Shown here piece by piece: positions 25,441 to 35,645 of a DNA stretch of 64,000 bases. Every line of letters begins with the position of its first letter. Position 1 is the first letter of the stretch. This stretch comes from Vibrio penaeicida (GTDB lineage: Bacteria; Pseudomonadota; Gammaproteobacteria; Enterobacterales; Vibrionaceae): contig NZ_AP025145.1 of assembly GCF_019977755.1 (NCBI RefSeq), forward strand, positions 1,054,001 to 1,118,000, written 5' to 3'. Position numbers and translations under genes: made by a program. Below the pieces are notes generated by a model. That model made no database searches. It was not told where the DNA came from and was given only the letters and a program-made list of their open reading frames with translations.

Positions 25441-26097
25441 TTAAAGCACCGACGTTCCAGCTTCATCCTTGTTAACGATCTCTTCTTCTTTTAGTGCATC
25501 TTCTATCCATTTTTTTGTCGCATCACAGTTCATAACATGCTCTTGATAAGCCTGAGCCTCTGGTGATAGCTCAATACCGTATGTTTGGAATCTAAGTGCG
25601 ACGGGCGCATACATAGCGTCGGCAATACTCCAGCGTCCAAACAACCAACCTCCTTTATTTCCAAAGGCTCTAAATTGTTCAGACCATATTTGATCTATTC
25701 TAGCTATGTCGGCTTTGGCTTCTTGCGAAAGGTGAATGCATCTTCTCGCTCGAATATTCATTGGCATTTCATTCCTTAATGCCACAAAACCTGAATGCAT
25801 TTCTGATGCGAGTGACCTTGCTTTCGCTTTTTGTGCTGTGTCATCAGGCCAGGCTGTACCCGACATATAAGAATCATTGATGTATTCACAGATAGCGAGA
25901 GAATCCCAAACCGTTAGATCGCCATCAACTAAGGTAGGTACTTTTTGTGCAGGGCTGAATTTTTTTATCTTTGTATAAAACTCAGGTGTATCAAGTTGAA
26001 GTAGATTATCTTCGAATTTAACCTCTGATTTATAAAGCATTAGCCATGCGCGTAACGACCAGGTTGAGTAATTTTTATTTCCGATAACTAACAGCAT
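25441..26097 (-). CDS. glutathione S-transferase family protein
   Basis: A ~218-residue cytosolic GST. The thioredoxin-like N-domain shows LVIGNKNYSTWSLRAWL, with Ser/Tyr near residue 10-14 as candidate catalytic residue, and the cis-Pro segment KVPTLVDGDLTVWDSLAICEYI that binds glutathione. The helical C-domain contains FGRWSIADAMYAPV, the N-capping motif. Substrate unknown. ATG 26097 is preferred because AAGGAA lies upstream at good spacing; the frame is open from an ATG at 26124. Divergent from the LysR gene, its likely regulator. Confidence 0.9.
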   Translation of the reverse strand: MLLVIGNKNYSTWSLRAWLMLYKSEVKFEDNLLQLDTPEFYTKIKKFSPAQKVPTLVDGDLTVWDSLAICEYINDSYMSGTAWPDDTAQKAKARSLASEMHSGFVALRNEMPMNIRARRCIHLSQEAKADIARIDQIWSEQFRAFGNKGGWLFGRWSIADAMYAPVALRFQTYGIELSPEAQAYQEHVMNCDATKKWIEDALKEEEIVNKDEAGTSVL

Positions 26098-26254
26098 TCG
26101 CATTTCCTTGTGGATGAAGTTCATTTAAAGTTAATGAAAAGTAGCGAACGAAACTAATTCGTAGTTTTTATAGATTGTATTCGAATAATGAATGGGTGAT
26201 TTGAGCATTACTCATAAGAGAATATGTGAAGAGTCGTACTAAATAGGATTAGAT

Positions 26255-27103
26255 ATGGACATTGAGGCACTGCGAAGCTTTTTGGCATTTGTCGATACCG
26301 GTAGTTTCACGAGAGCGGCAAAACAGACATTCAAAACCCAATCGGCAATCAGCATGCAAATGAAAAAGCTTGAAAGTGAACTTGATAAGCCTTTGTTTGT
26401 TAAAGAGGGGAGGAACTTAGCGTTAACTGGTGACGGTCAGAGATTAGCTTTATATGCACGAAATATCCTCCAGTTACACGATGAAACGGTTAGCGAAATA
26501 AAGAACCAGCAAACTCAAACTGTAATTCGCTTGGGTTGCCCAGACGATTATGCAGATTCCATTTTACCAAACTTAGTGAGTCTACTGCATGAGGAGTTTG
26601 ACAGTTTAGACTTACAAATCACTTGTGCTCCAAGTAACCGTGTGCGGATCATGCTTGATAGTGGGCGGCTTGATGTTGGTATTGTTACTAGGCTACCTAA
26701 CAGTGAAGAAGGGTATCTACTTTCCAATGACATTGGAATCTGGTTTATCGGAGACAACGACAAGATATTGGAACAAAAACCCTTACCACTGGCTCTATTT
26801 CAAAAAGACTGTAAGTTTTATCACGCGGCGACAGAAGGACTTATAAAGCTTGATATCCCATTTCAAATAATATCCAGTTGTGGAAGCGCGGTGGCTCAAA
26901 GAAGCATCGTCAGAAAGGGGCTAGCGTTGGGGGCAATGGCTTCTAAAAGCATAGGCGAGGGCGTTAATAAGTTAGAATTACCTTGGTTACCCAAGTTACC
27001 GAATATTGATATTGTTTTAGTTACGTCCTCCATTGCACGAAACAAGTTCCCGCAAGATCTTGCAAGGCGTCTGAGCGACAGATATCAAACTCTATATAAA
27101 TAA
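26255..27103 (+). CDS. LysR-family transcriptional regulator
   Basis: A 282-residue LTTR. The winged helix lies at residues 1-60 (MDIEALRSFLAFVDTGSFTRAA, QSAISMQMKKLESEL, LFVKEGRNLALTGDG), followed by a periplasmic-binding-like effector domain (IRLGCPDDYADSILP). Divergent from the GST gene 130 bp away, so it probably controls that gene and itself from the shared region. Inducer unknown. Confidence 0.93.
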   Translation: MDIEALRSFLAFVDTGSFTRAAKQTFKTQSAISMQMKKLESELDKPLFVKEGRNLALTGDGQRLALYARNILQLHDETVSEIKNQQTQTVIRLGCPDDYADSILPNLVSLLHEEFDSLDLQITCAPSNRVRIMLDSGRLDVGIVTRLPNSEEGYLLSNDIGIWFIGDNDKILEQKPLPLALFQKDCKFYHAATEGLIKLDIPFQIISSCGSAVAQRSIVRKGLALGAMASKSIGEGVNKLELPWLPKLPNIDIVLVTSSIARNKFPQDLARRLSDRYQTLYK

Positions 27104-27126
27104 AAAAAGGAGCGAGTGCTCCCTTT
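27103..27126 (-). terminator. terminator of the MCP gene
   Basis: GGAGC/GCTCC stem; on the minus strand a T7 run follows, serving the chemoreceptor gene. It can also stop the convergent LysR transcript. Confidence 0.8.
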
Positions 27127-27144
27127 AGATAGAATAAGAAAAAT

Positions 27145-28551
27145 CTACACCTTAAACGCGTTTACTAGCCCATTTAAGCGCTGCGCCATAACGCTGAGCT
27201 GCTCACTGGATTGAGATGTATGACTGGTTCCAATTTCCGTCTGTTCAGCGACCTCGGAAATACTGGATATGCTGTTTCCAATACTGAGTATCTGATGTCT
27301 TTGATCCTCTGCTGAGTTCGCGATGTCGGTAGACATTTCAGCCAGTGTTTTAATTGACGCTTGTACGCTAGTTAATGCATCACCACAGTTCGTCGCTTTT
27401 TCTATCCCTAGCTCTGCTTTATGTTGGCAGTTCTCTAAAGAGTTGACTGTGTGCTGTACGCCCGTTTGCAGGTCAGAGATAATACGCTGGATATTTCCTG
27501 TAGATTCTTGTGTACGTTGGGCGAGCGTTCTAACTTCATCAGCGACAACTGCAAAACCACGACCTTGTTCACCAGCTCTTGCAGCTTCAATGGCTGCATT
27601 CAGCGCCAATAGGTTTGTTTGTTCTGCAATTTGCTTAATGACATCAAGAATGTCACCAATTTCGTTGGAGGATGCTTCCAAGTTTTCCGCTATTTTTACG
27701 GTGGCTTGTACCTCTTCTGCAACGCCTTGAATGACATCGAGGTTTTCATGAACGCTTTGGGTACCACTTGCAATCGTATCGGTCGACTCTCTGGTAGTAA
27801 GTAATGCGACTTCTACTTTTTCTGATACTAAATCTGCTGAGAGAGTAAGTTGCTCTACTCGGTTAGCCACTGCAAGTGTCTGCTCTTTTTGATCTCGAAT
27901 ACCCGACTGTATTTGATGCGTCACACTCGACAGCTCTTCAGCCTGAGAGGCTAATGAATCAGTGTTTCCATGGATATTTACCACGACATCACGAAGATTA
28001 GTATTCATCTTATTGAAGGCAGTTGCCATTGTGGCTAGCTCATCTTTGCCTTTGTTTTTCATAACAATAGACAAGTCTTTGTCATCAGCAATAAGAGACA
28101 TGGTTCGGGTAAGTTTATTTAATGGTTTTAATATGTTTTGAGCAATTAGGCTTGAGAAAATAACAAGAGCGACAACAAAAATAAACGTATGAACTAACGT
28201 AGTCACCAATTCATCTTCGAATGCTTGTTCAACATCAGTAAAATAGACACCTGTTCCTAACACCCAATTCCACTGATTGGACTTTCCAACAAAAGAAACT
28301 TTCTTTTCTAATTCGCTACTACCTGGCTTTGGCCAATCGTAAGCAACAAAACCACTGCCTTCTGTACGAGCAGTATCGACAAATTGTCGAAACGCTTTTG
28401 AGATATAAGCAGTGTTGTGTCTGACCATATTCTTGCCGTTGAGCTCAGGCTTAATTGGGTGTGTGACCATTACACCTTCTATATCATTAAGCCAAAAATA
28501 GCCGCTACTTCCATATCGCTTTGTGTTGATCAGATCTATCGCTCTGGCTTG
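27145..28551 (-). pseudogene. methyl-accepting chemotaxis protein, 3' part split by IS
   Basis: This holds the C-terminal 468 codons of a chemoreceptor: rest of an sCache_2 sensor ([45 protein letters not shown]), TM2 ([18 protein letters not shown]), HAMP, and the cytoplasmic signalling hairpin ([20 protein letters not shown]). The 5' end is at 29805-30032 beyond the IS3 element. Joining the two with one ACC copy gives an uninterrupted frame through [18 protein letters not shown], so the parent gene was intact (~545 residues). An internal ATG/GTG start near 28470 could make a soluble fragment, without receptor function. Confidence 0.93.
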
Positions 28552-28616
28552 ACCTGATCCGCCCCAACAGTTTTGGACACCAAGTTAAGTGAGTACAATC
28601 ACTAACGAGGTGAACA

Positions 28617-28904
28617 ATGACAACTAACAAAAAAACTAGAATTAAACATTCCCCTGAATTTAAGGCAGAAGCTTTGAAGCTATCAGAGAAAGTGGGAGTT
28701 GCTGCGGCAGCGAGGCAGCTCGGGTTGCATGAATCCCAGATCTACGGTTGGCGTAAGGCAATTAAAAAAGACACCAGTACCAGTCAGCGTGAAAGAGATC
28801 TCGCTGCCGAAGTCGCCAAGCTCAAAAGGCAATTGGCTGAGCAAGCTGAAGAGCTAGATATCGTAAAAAAGGCCGCCACCTACTTCGCGAAAAATCTAAA
28901 GTAG
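28617..28904 (+). CDS. IS3-family transposase OrfA
   Basis: A 95-residue DNA-binding subunit with helix-turn-helix (HSPEFKAEALKLSEKVGVAA, ARQLGLHESQIYGWRK) and a C-terminal leucine zipper (LAAEVAKLKRQLAEQAEELD). An A5 run near the end (GCGAAAAATC) is a candidate slippage site for the -1 shift into orfB. Confidence 0.95.
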   Translation: MTTNKKTRIKHSPEFKAEALKLSEKVGVAAAARQLGLHESQIYGWRKAIKKDTSTSQRERDLAAEVAKLKRQLAEQAEELDIVKKAATYFAKNLK

Positions 28905-28918
28905 ATTGCTATGAATTT

Positions 28919-29771
28919 ATGCTAGAACACCTTCTGTGTTTCAATGTGGTCCGCATGGCTAAGGTGTTCGAAGTTTCACGAAGTGGGTTCTATTACTGGA
29001 TTAAGCATCGCCACAAGTACCATCCAGCGTGAGGCAATACGCCAAAAGCTTGATGAAAAAGTCAAAAAAGCTTTTGACAATAGTAAGGGGCGTGATGGCT
29101 CAAGGCGCATCCAGAAAGAGCTAGCTGAGAATGGGGATAGCCGTAATGTTAAAACCATTGCCGCCAGTATGAAGCGTCAGGATTTAACGCCGAAAGCGGC
29201 ACGCAAGTTTAAATGTACGACGGATAGCAAGCATAAGATGCCCGTAGCGCCGAACTTGCTAGCTCAAGACTTTAACGCAACGGCTCCGAATCAAAAATGG
29301 GCGGGAGATATCACGTATCTTGCCACGAGCGAAGGCTGGTTGTATCTGGCTGTCATCATCGACCTTTACTCACGACAAGTGATCGGTTGGTCAATGGATA
29401 CGAGGATGACGGCAACTCTGGTCTGCGATGCATTATCAATGGCTCTGTTCCGTCGAGGGTTCCCTGAGCATGTTACTGTCCATAGTGATCGAGGTAGCCA
29501 GTATTGCTCAAAAGACTATAGGGACATAATAAGTGCTTATAACCTAAAACAAAGTATGAGTAGAAAAGGAAACTGTTGGGATAATGCGTGTGTTGAGAGC
29601 TTCTTCCATTCTATGAAAGTCGAGGCGATCCAATACGAACCGATCATGACAAGAAATGAGATGCGCCAAACGGTCTTCGAGTACATTGAGGTTGATTATA
29701 ATCGGATGAGAAGGCACAGTGCTCTTGGGTATCTAAGCCCAGTTAACTTTGAACAGCAAAATGTCGCTTAA
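28919..29771 (+). pseudogene. IS3-family transposase OrfB, frameshifted
   Basis: The DDE catalytic subunit. The rve core is present: AGDITYLAT (first D), VTVHSDRGSQYCS (second D) and NACVESFFHSMK (E). But the N-terminal part, in the usual -1 frame relative to orfA (MLEHLLCFNVVRMAKVFEV, SGFYYWIKHRHK), meets a stop at 29030-29032, and the catalytic part continues in another frame (IQREAIRQKLDEK). One extra base within about 29010-29024 explains it. The copy is probably inactive unless this is a sequencing error. Confidence 0.85.
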
Positions 29772-29804
29772 TGAAGTGTCCAGTCTTGCTGGAGCAGATC
29801 AACC

Positions 29805-30032
29805 TTCTTCCAATGAAAGCTTTCCCTGAATGACGAGTTTTTCAATTTGATTAACTTGGCTAATACCGCTCTGAACCAAAGATTCAGCAGCTTGCTTTCT
29901 TTCGTTAATCATCTGATCTTTTAGGTTCAATGCGGAAAATAGCTTTGCGCCAAAAATTATGAGACTAGCGACAATGATAATCAGCTGTATTTTTGCTGAT
30001 ACATTAAGTCGATTTAATAGGCGGTTAAGCAT
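29805..30032 (-). pseudogene. methyl-accepting chemotaxis protein, 5' part
   Basis: First ~76 codons of the split chemoreceptor: start ATG 30032 with GGAG upstream, basic N-terminus (MLNRLLNRLNVSAK), TM1 (IQLIIIVASLIIFGAKL), and the start of the sensor domain up to KLSLEE, where the IS3 element interrupts. Its native promoter should still fire and read into the IS in the antisense direction. Confidence 0.93.
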
Positions 30033-30739
30033 GTGTACTCCATTGATTGCACATCGAAACATTTTAAAAATGGGCGTTGATTTTATTCTGTTATCGAATA
30101 AAAGAAATACGTAATTAACTCATAATGTTATGTAGTATCAGGTTGCTATGTTAAGTGTTTGAAACAACGTACGTTTATTAGAGATGCTCTGTGTAACAGT
30201 GTGTAACAGTAAGGTTGATATGAGCTTTTTGTTAAATTTAATTCTCTAGCATAGAAAGGTTTATTATAGATGATTAAATAAAACTAAATATTATATTTTA
30301 GATGCTTAGCACATAACTGGGTAATGTAATGAAAAATCAAAGAACATTGGCGATGATGACGACATGAGCCATGCATATAAAAAATGCTGCATATGCGGTA
30401 TTTAATTCCTTAGAGTAATATGCAGGATGGATAAGAAGCTCGATGAAATAAATGGTGAGAATGAATATCTAATGGTAATTCCAAATAAATGAAAAATATC
30501 CATGTTCTCTATTTGTAAATTCTAATTATGCTTGTGAATATATATTCTAAGTAAGTGCCAGTTTAAAAGACTTGTTTGAATAAAAAGTCACTATAATTAG
30601 TTTACTAAAGCAGGTTATGTTAATGGCTTGTTTCATTAGTAAATCTAATCCGAATTTCTAATAAAAGTCATTTTTTGAATTTTTGGAATACGAATATTAT
30701 CTGAGTTATCGAGAAAACAGAATAATTTGTGAGGCAATC
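30033..30739. other. AT-rich intergenic region
   Basis: No gene of credible size seen in 707 bp. It contains an exact tandem duplication of GTGTAACAGT (30191-30210) and must include promoters for the chemoreceptor and the small DUF1127-like gene. Confidence 0.6.
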
Positions 30740-30931
30740 ATGGCACAGGTAATGCACATTGAAACAGTAGCTGCTCCAGGGTCTATGGAATCAAAGACCT
30801 ATGCGTTAAATATCAAAGGATTGATTGCTCATTTGTTGGATATCTTGTTTGTAGAAAGCAAAGCAGAACCAAAGCACAATGTTGGTCAACTTTCATCTTA
30901 CCTACAGCGCGATATCGGACTTTATCGCTAA
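30740..30931 (+). CDS. small DUF1127-like protein
   Basis: A 63-residue protein. Its C-terminus LSSYLQRDIGLYR resembles the LxxxLLxDIGLxR ending of DUF1127/YjiS-type small proteins, some of which bind RNA or affect phosphate and carbon metabolism in other bacteria. The N-terminal half (VETVAAPGSMES-like, MHIETVAAPGSMESK) is not recognised. ATG 30740 has GTGAGG upstream; the frame is open further upstream without a start signal. Assignment tentative. Confidence 0.6.
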   Translation: MAQVMHIETVAAPGSMESKTYALNIKGLIAHLLDILFVESKAEPKHNVGQLSSYLQRDIGLYR

Positions 30932-30945
30932 CACTTTTCGCAAGT

Positions 30946-30977
30946 AAAAATGCCAGCTTATTAAGCTGGCATTTTTT
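30946..30977. terminator. bidirectional terminator
   Basis: Perfect stem AAAAATGCCAGCTTA/TAAGCTGGCATTTTT between the small gene and the convergent phnA-like gene, T-rich on both sides. Confidence 0.9.
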
Positions 30978-30999
30978 TATGGCAAATACAAACTTACTA

Positions 31000-31557
31000 T
31001 CACTTTTTACGGCAGTATTCGGCAATGATAAACATTGCCTGACCATTCGCTTTGCCTTGAATATGTTTAGGGTCATCGGTTAACCCAATACCACGAACGA
31101 CTGTACCTTGTTTAATGACTTGGCTAGAACCTTTAATTGGTAGGTCCTTGATGACTGTTACGTCGTCACCTTTTTTGAGTTCTACACCATTAACGTCGCG
31201 TGGTTTTTCAGCGTCGTCATCCATTCCTATCTCTGCCCACTTCGCCACGTCATCTTCTAAGTAAATCATGTCTAGTGCATCTTGTGCCCAGCTTTCTGCT
31301 GATAAACGCTTTAACTGACGCCAAGCCGTAACTTGCACTGGAGCAACAGGGCTCCACATGCTGTCGTTCAAGCAGCGCCAGTGATTAATATCTTTTGGCT
31401 CTTCAATTTCGTTTAAGCATGTTCCGCAAAGCATGATGGCATGGTCAACGGTTACCATGGAGTGTGGGGCAACAATATAAGGCTGCAGAGGCGCTTGAGA
31501 TGCACACAATTCGCACTGTGAACCACAACGCTCTATCAGAGTAGATTCAGTAGACAT
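31000..31557 (-). CDS. PhnA/YjdM-like zinc-ribbon protein
   Basis: A 185-residue protein. An N-terminal zinc ribbon (CGSQCELC ... CGTC) is followed by a central region and a C-terminal PhnA domain (DVNGVELKKGDDVTVIKDLPIKG, KQGTVVRGIGLTDD). E. coli PhnA/YjdM is 111 residues; this longer form is common in marine gammaproteobacteria. Despite the name, a role in phosphonate use is not established. Stand-alone. Confidence 0.85.
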   Translation of the reverse strand: MSTESTLIERCGSQCELCASQAPLQPYIVAPHSMVTVDHAIMLCGTCLNEIEEPKDINHWRCLNDSMWSPVAPVQVTAWRQLKRLSAESWAQDALDMIYLEDDVAKWAEIGMDDDAEKPRDVNGVELKKGDDVTVIKDLPIKGSSQVIKQGTVVRGIGLTDDPKHIQGKANGQAMFIIAEYCRKK

Positions 31558-31692
31558 TAAGGTCTTACCTTTGTAGGAATAAGTGGGGTGTATTATGCAT
31601 TTTATCCTTACGATTAAAAGGGCATTGATGCTATTAATGTCCCGATATTTCTATTTCTTACGTCAATCTTTCTTTTCATATTTAATAGGTAT

Positions 31693-31717
31693 AAAAAAAG
31701 AGCCCGAAGGCTCTTTT
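31693..31717 (-). terminator. terminator of the fadL-volA operon
   Basis: Stem AAAAGAGCC/GGCTCTTTT with CGAA loop; a T7 run follows on the minus strand. Confidence 0.88.
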
Positions 31718-31740
31718 ATGAATGTTAGCTAGACTCAAGA

Positions 31741-34149
31741 TTATTCAAGAACGCTATTGGTGTTGTTAACATTACCTAAAGCATTGTCTAGGAAAAAGTC
31801 AACGAGACCTGTTTGCATCTCGGAATAATGGGCCAAATCTGCAAATGAGTTGCCTGAAGCTGTTTGCGGAGCAATAACCGTACTGTGTTTTGCTGTTGCA
31901 TTGTACTGAACGAGGTGCTTATTGCCGGTTTGCGCACCTGAATTAGTATTAGTTACTGCAGTTAAAGATAGTTTATTCGCCAATGGTGTAGTACCTGCAA
32001 ACGTCACCCCAGGGACTAACCCTGCCACGCTATTAGGAACTGTGTCGTCGTCTTTTGCTTGGTAGATCAAAGTAGGTGTCGACGCGACGTTAGTGAAGCT
32101 ATCTGCGATTGCATATGGGTCAACGGTATCTACAACAGTCTGTGCTGCATACTTAAAAGGTAAGAATGTTTCAGAAGTTAACTTAGCGATTTCTGTTGAA
32201 TCGGTAAAGCTTGTGTAGCAATCCCCAATTTTGTCTGCAGCAAGTGTTGTACAGGACGAAGCGTAATGAGCCTTGTAAATATCACTCGACTGTAGGGCGA
32301 GGTTGTGTTTAATTAGCGGCGAAAAATGTTTAGAACCAAACAGTAATTCCGCTATCTGACCGCCAGCATTTGGATATGCACCTGCACCAATACTGAATAC
32401 GGTTGCCAGTGCTGTTGGCTGTTCATTGAGCGCTGAAACAGCAGAAAAACCAGTAATACCCCCTAAAGAATGCCCCATAAATTTAGGAGAGTTTGTCGTC
32501 GGGTTGTACGGGCTGAGTTCAGTGTTTGTAAAACCACCGCCAGAAAATGTCTTGGTTAGCGCAGCTCGAACACCTGCAACGTCCAAAATACTTTGACGCA
32601 TGTTATCTCTTGCTACTGGTAAAGCGCCAAGATTGAGGTAATTTAAAGCACTTGCGTTTGCAGATATGGTATCGCTAATTGAACGTTCGCCATGAATAGG
32701 GTGATCAATAGCTAAAACAGCTAAATTGGCAACGCCGTTACTCACTGTATTTGCGGCAAAGCTATAGGCGTTCTCTTTTGCGGAAGTAATACCATGATGA
32801 TAAATCACTAAGCCATTAATCGTGCCACTAGCAGGCGTAAACAGCAGGAATGGAACACTCTCTAAAGACTTAATTTTAGGGAAAGGTGAGTATTGAGTGA
32901 TTTTGCGAGTTGGGTCTAGTGCTGTACCATCTGGCTTTTTCAACTCGATACCAAACAATTTAGCTTGTTCAGCTTGGTCAGTCAGAAGTTTGGTAGGGTC
33001 TATTGATTTTGCGACTAACTGAGCACCTACAACACCCTTTAAATCATCATCTTGTAAGGCATTTAAAACGATCGCTAAGCTTGGAGTGGCAGATTCAAAT
33101 GGTGTATTTCCATATTTTGAAGCTGAGTTTTCCAAAAAGTATGGGAGCTTAATTGTCCCCTTAGTAACATTGACAGAACTCGCGGTGTAGTTCGATATAA
33201 TTGCAGCGCGCTTATTGGCCGCATCTGTTGCGTCGTCTGCCACATACTTGACAAAGTTGTCATCGGCATTGAGTGAAGCTGCAAAGTCTGTAGCAGTTGC
33301 ACTTAAGTCCATAGTATAGGCAGTGGATAAATCAACGCTGTTAGGGTTTGCACCATCTTTCCACTTTGCACCAATATCTGAAAGGTTTTGACCTATAAGT
33401 GAAATTGTAGGTGTGATGGAATCACCAACAGACTGTGTGGTGAACCATGAGGAATAAACAATCTTTTTGGTATCTGTTCCTTGAGAAAGTGCTAGCAATT
33501 CTTGACCTTTAATCAACTGTTGAGCTGAGGCCAAACTTCCCGTTTCATAAGTCACATTTGATGTTTTCAGAGATGCATAGCTTTGAGATGTACCTATCGC
33601 ATTACCATCTTTATCAACCACATCATCAGTAATTGTAAATAGGTACTCTGTTTTTTCTTTAAATGGTACTAATGGAACGATAACTAACTGCTTACCAGAA
33701 GTTACAACTGCAAAGTCTGTACCTAGCGCTAACTCAGTCGCAACAGCAACACCAGACTCGGTCAGTTTCTTAGTTAGAGTGTATAGCTTGACCCCTTGAG
33801 TCACAGAACCATCATTAAATCCAACACCATCTAAAGTGATCGCTATGGGCATGGTGATGGAAAAGCCGTCAGCGTAGCTCATTCCTACTTTGGGGTTCGT
33901 GATCGCAGAGTCACCGCCACTAGGGATGTTTAATGTTCCATCATTTGCATTGAAGAGCAAGTTCGTCGGCAAAGGAACACTTGCATTTTTCCCTTGTAAC
34001 GTAAATTTGATGGTTGTTGCGCGATTTATTGATTCTGTTAAGTACGATTCCAAGTTTATTGTTGAATCGCCTGTAACTTTGTTGTCGTTGCCACATCCAG
34101 CAAGGATTATTGCAGACGCAAGCAAGCTAATTGAGAATTTCTTAGACAT
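31741..34149 (-). CDS. volA: surface lysophospholipase VolA-like lipoprotein
   Basis: An 802-residue outer-membrane lipoprotein. Lipobox LAGC places the lipidated Cys at 19. The N-terminal half matches the bacterial virulence-factor lipase N domain; the alpha/beta hydrolase half has the oxyanion region VIYHHGI (~448-454) and the nucleophile elbow GHSLG (Ser ~561), with Asp and a late His (KHSTV) as candidate triad members. In Vibrio, VolA cleaves lysophosphatidylcholine on the cell surface and FadL imports the released fatty acid. Its start is 14 bp from the fadL stop, so the two form one operon. Confidence 0.92.
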   Translation of the reverse strand: MSKKFSISLLASAIILAGCGNDNKVTGDSTINLESYLTESINRATTIKFTLQGKNASVPLPTNLLFNANDGTLNIPSGGDSAITNPKVGMSYADGFSITMPIAITLDGVGFNDGSVTQGVKLYTLTKKLTESGVAVATELALGTDFAVVTSGKQLVIVPLVPFKEKTEYLFTITDDVVDKDGNAIGTSQSYASLKTSNVTYETGSLASAQQLIKGQELLALSQGTDTKKIVYSSWFTTQSVGDSITPTISLIGQNLSDIGAKWKDGANPNSVDLSTAYTMDLSATATDFAASLNADDNFVKYVADDATDAANKRAAIISNYTASSVNVTKGTIKLPYFLENSASKYGNTPFESATPSLAIVLNALQDDDLKGVVGAQLVAKSIDPTKLLTDQAEQAKLFGIELKKPDGTALDPTRKITQYSPFPKIKSLESVPFLLFTPASGTINGLVIYHHGITSAKENAYSFAANTVSNGVANLAVLAIDHPIHGERSISDTISANASALNYLNLGALPVARDNMRQSILDVAGVRAALTKTFSGGGFTNTELSPYNPTTNSPKFMGHSLGGITGFSAVSALNEQPTALATVFSIGAGAYPNAGGQIAELLFGSKHFSPLIKHNLALQSSDIYKAHYASSCTTLAADKIGDCYTSFTDSTEIAKLTSETFLPFKYAAQTVVDTVDPYAIADSFTNVASTPTLIYQAKDDDTVPNSVAGLVPGVTFAGTTPLANKLSLTAVTNTNSGAQTGNKHLVQYNATAKHSTVIAPQTASGNSFADLAHYSEMQTGLVDFFLDNALGNVNNTNSVLE

Positions 34150-34163
34150 CTGATATTCCTCGA

Positions 34164-35414
34164 TTAATTGAATGTGTAGTTAACTTGTAGCGCAGAGATG
34201 TAAGCACTGCCTTTACTATCAAATGTGAATTGTTGTCCAACTGCATTTGTCTCTTTAAATGTTCCACTCTTACTTTGTACGAGTGCAAAACCTGCATCGA
34301 AGGTAATGTTGGAAGAATAAGCGTATGTCACGCCTGCGGAGTACCATGTACGATCCGAATCAGGAATACTCAGTGTAGTTTTTCCAGCTTGCTCATCAAA
34401 CGCTAATCCAGCGCGAAGCGTCCAGTCAGAATCTAGCGCATAGGTTGCACCTACTGAATAGCGGTTGTTATCTGCATAGTCTTCTTCTTTCAAGAAGCAA
34501 ACACCGTCTTTGAGGTCGCAATCAGCGCTCGTAGCGCGGAGCTCTTTAAATTTATTCCACATGGTACGTTGCCAGCTGTAGTGGACGCCCCATTGTTCAT
34601 TCAATTGATGAAATCCAGAAAGTTCAAAAATGTCAGGCAATTCAATTTTTAATTGACCTGTCACTGAGCTTTTTGACGTATCGGAAACGATCGTTCCGCC
34701 ATGATCAGTAAACTTGCCGTCATCGAAATCAAGGTTTACGGAAGAACGGTAACCCATTCCAAATCGATTGTTCTCATCCAGTTCATAGAGTGCCCCTATG
34801 TTCCAGCCAAACGCGAATGTTGTACCTTCCATTGAAATCAGTTTGTCAGAAGGGGAACCACTGAAAAATGGTGCTAATGCACCCATGTGGCGATCCAATT
34901 CTGCTATGGCATAAACTAGGTTTACACCTGCACCTACACTGAAGTTGTCGTTAACGCGGTAGGCAATATTCGGATTTAGATTAACAGAAGCAAGAGAAGT
35001 GTTACCTGCCATATCGCCAGCTGCGATCGTGTCTGGATAATCCGTACCCACACCATAAGTTGTAAAAAGACCTACACCCCAAGCCCACTTATCATCGATT
35101 GGGCTGATGTAATAAGAAGCAGGGACAAACTGCATTGGAGCAACATCTTTGGAATATTGATTGTTGGTTACGTCATTCACATCGACTTCAGGGTCGACAA
35201 TAGAAATTGCACCAGAGGCTTGAGCTTTTTCAAAAAGTGTCATCGCTGCTGGGTTACGTGCAAGTACGCTGGCGTTATCGGCTACTGCAGCCTCACCAGA
35301 AAATGCGCGCCCTAAACCAGAAGCGGAGTGCTCAGCAACCTGGAATCCGGCTGCATTTACATTACACGCAAACAATATGGATATTGTAAGCAGAGAGCAG
35401 TGCTTAATTTTCAT
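34164..35414 (-). CDS. fadL: FadL-family long-chain fatty acid outer-membrane transporter
   Basis: A 416-residue beta-barrel porin. Signal peptide ends ACNVNA|AG; mature protein starts GFQVAEHSASGLGRAFSGEA and continues NPAAMTLF, the FadL hatch-region signature (NPA). The C-terminus ends in an aromatic barrel strand (ALQVNYTFN). It moves long-chain fatty acids across the outer membrane. First gene of the fadL-volA operon. I looked for a clear FadR palindrome upstream and saw none. Confidence 0.94.
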   Translation of the reverse strand: MKIKHCSLLTISILFACNVNAAGFQVAEHSASGLGRAFSGEAAVADNASVLARNPAAMTLFEKAQASGAISIVDPEVDVNDVTNNQYSKDVAPMQFVPASYYISPIDDKWAWGVGLFTTYGVGTDYPDTIAAGDMAGNTSLASVNLNPNIAYRVNDNFSVGAGVNLVYAIAELDRHMGALAPFFSGSPSDKLISMEGTTFAFGWNIGALYELDENNRFGMGYRSSVNLDFDDGKFTDHGGTIVSDTSKSSVTGQLKIELPDIFELSGFHQLNEQWGVHYSWQRTMWNKFKELRATSADCDLKDGVCFLKEEDYADNNRYSVGATYALDSDWTLRAGLAFDEQAGKTTLSIPDSDRTWYSAGVTYAYSSNITFDAGFALVQSKSGTFKETNAVGQQFTFDSKGSAYISALQVNYTFN

Positions 35415-35645
35415 CCTTGGTCCCCTTGGGTAAGACTTGTATTTATATGAGTGGGAATAGCCATTTTGGCTATGGTTAATCTTAGAGATATGTTTCCGAT
35501 TTGTTAAACAGTTGTTTAAATCATTAGTATGAAATGAGAGGTGAGTGGGATTTTATGCGACGCAAGAAAGGATTACTACTAGGGATTTTAAAAATTACAA
35601 ACACATATGTGACTCAATTAACATAATTGAGTCAATGGGTTAATT

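Larger units (their letters stand above)
28555..29801 (+). mobile_element. IS3-group insertion sequence
   Basis: 1247 bp with imperfect inverted ends TGATCCGCCCCAACAG... and, from the right, TGATCTGCTCCAGCAA..., both continuing to TGGACAC, the pattern of the IS3 group. The 3-bp target duplication ACC is at 28552-28554 and 29802-29804. It carries orfA and a frameshifted orfB. The precise duplication and clean host gene suggest recent insertion. Confidence 0.95.
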
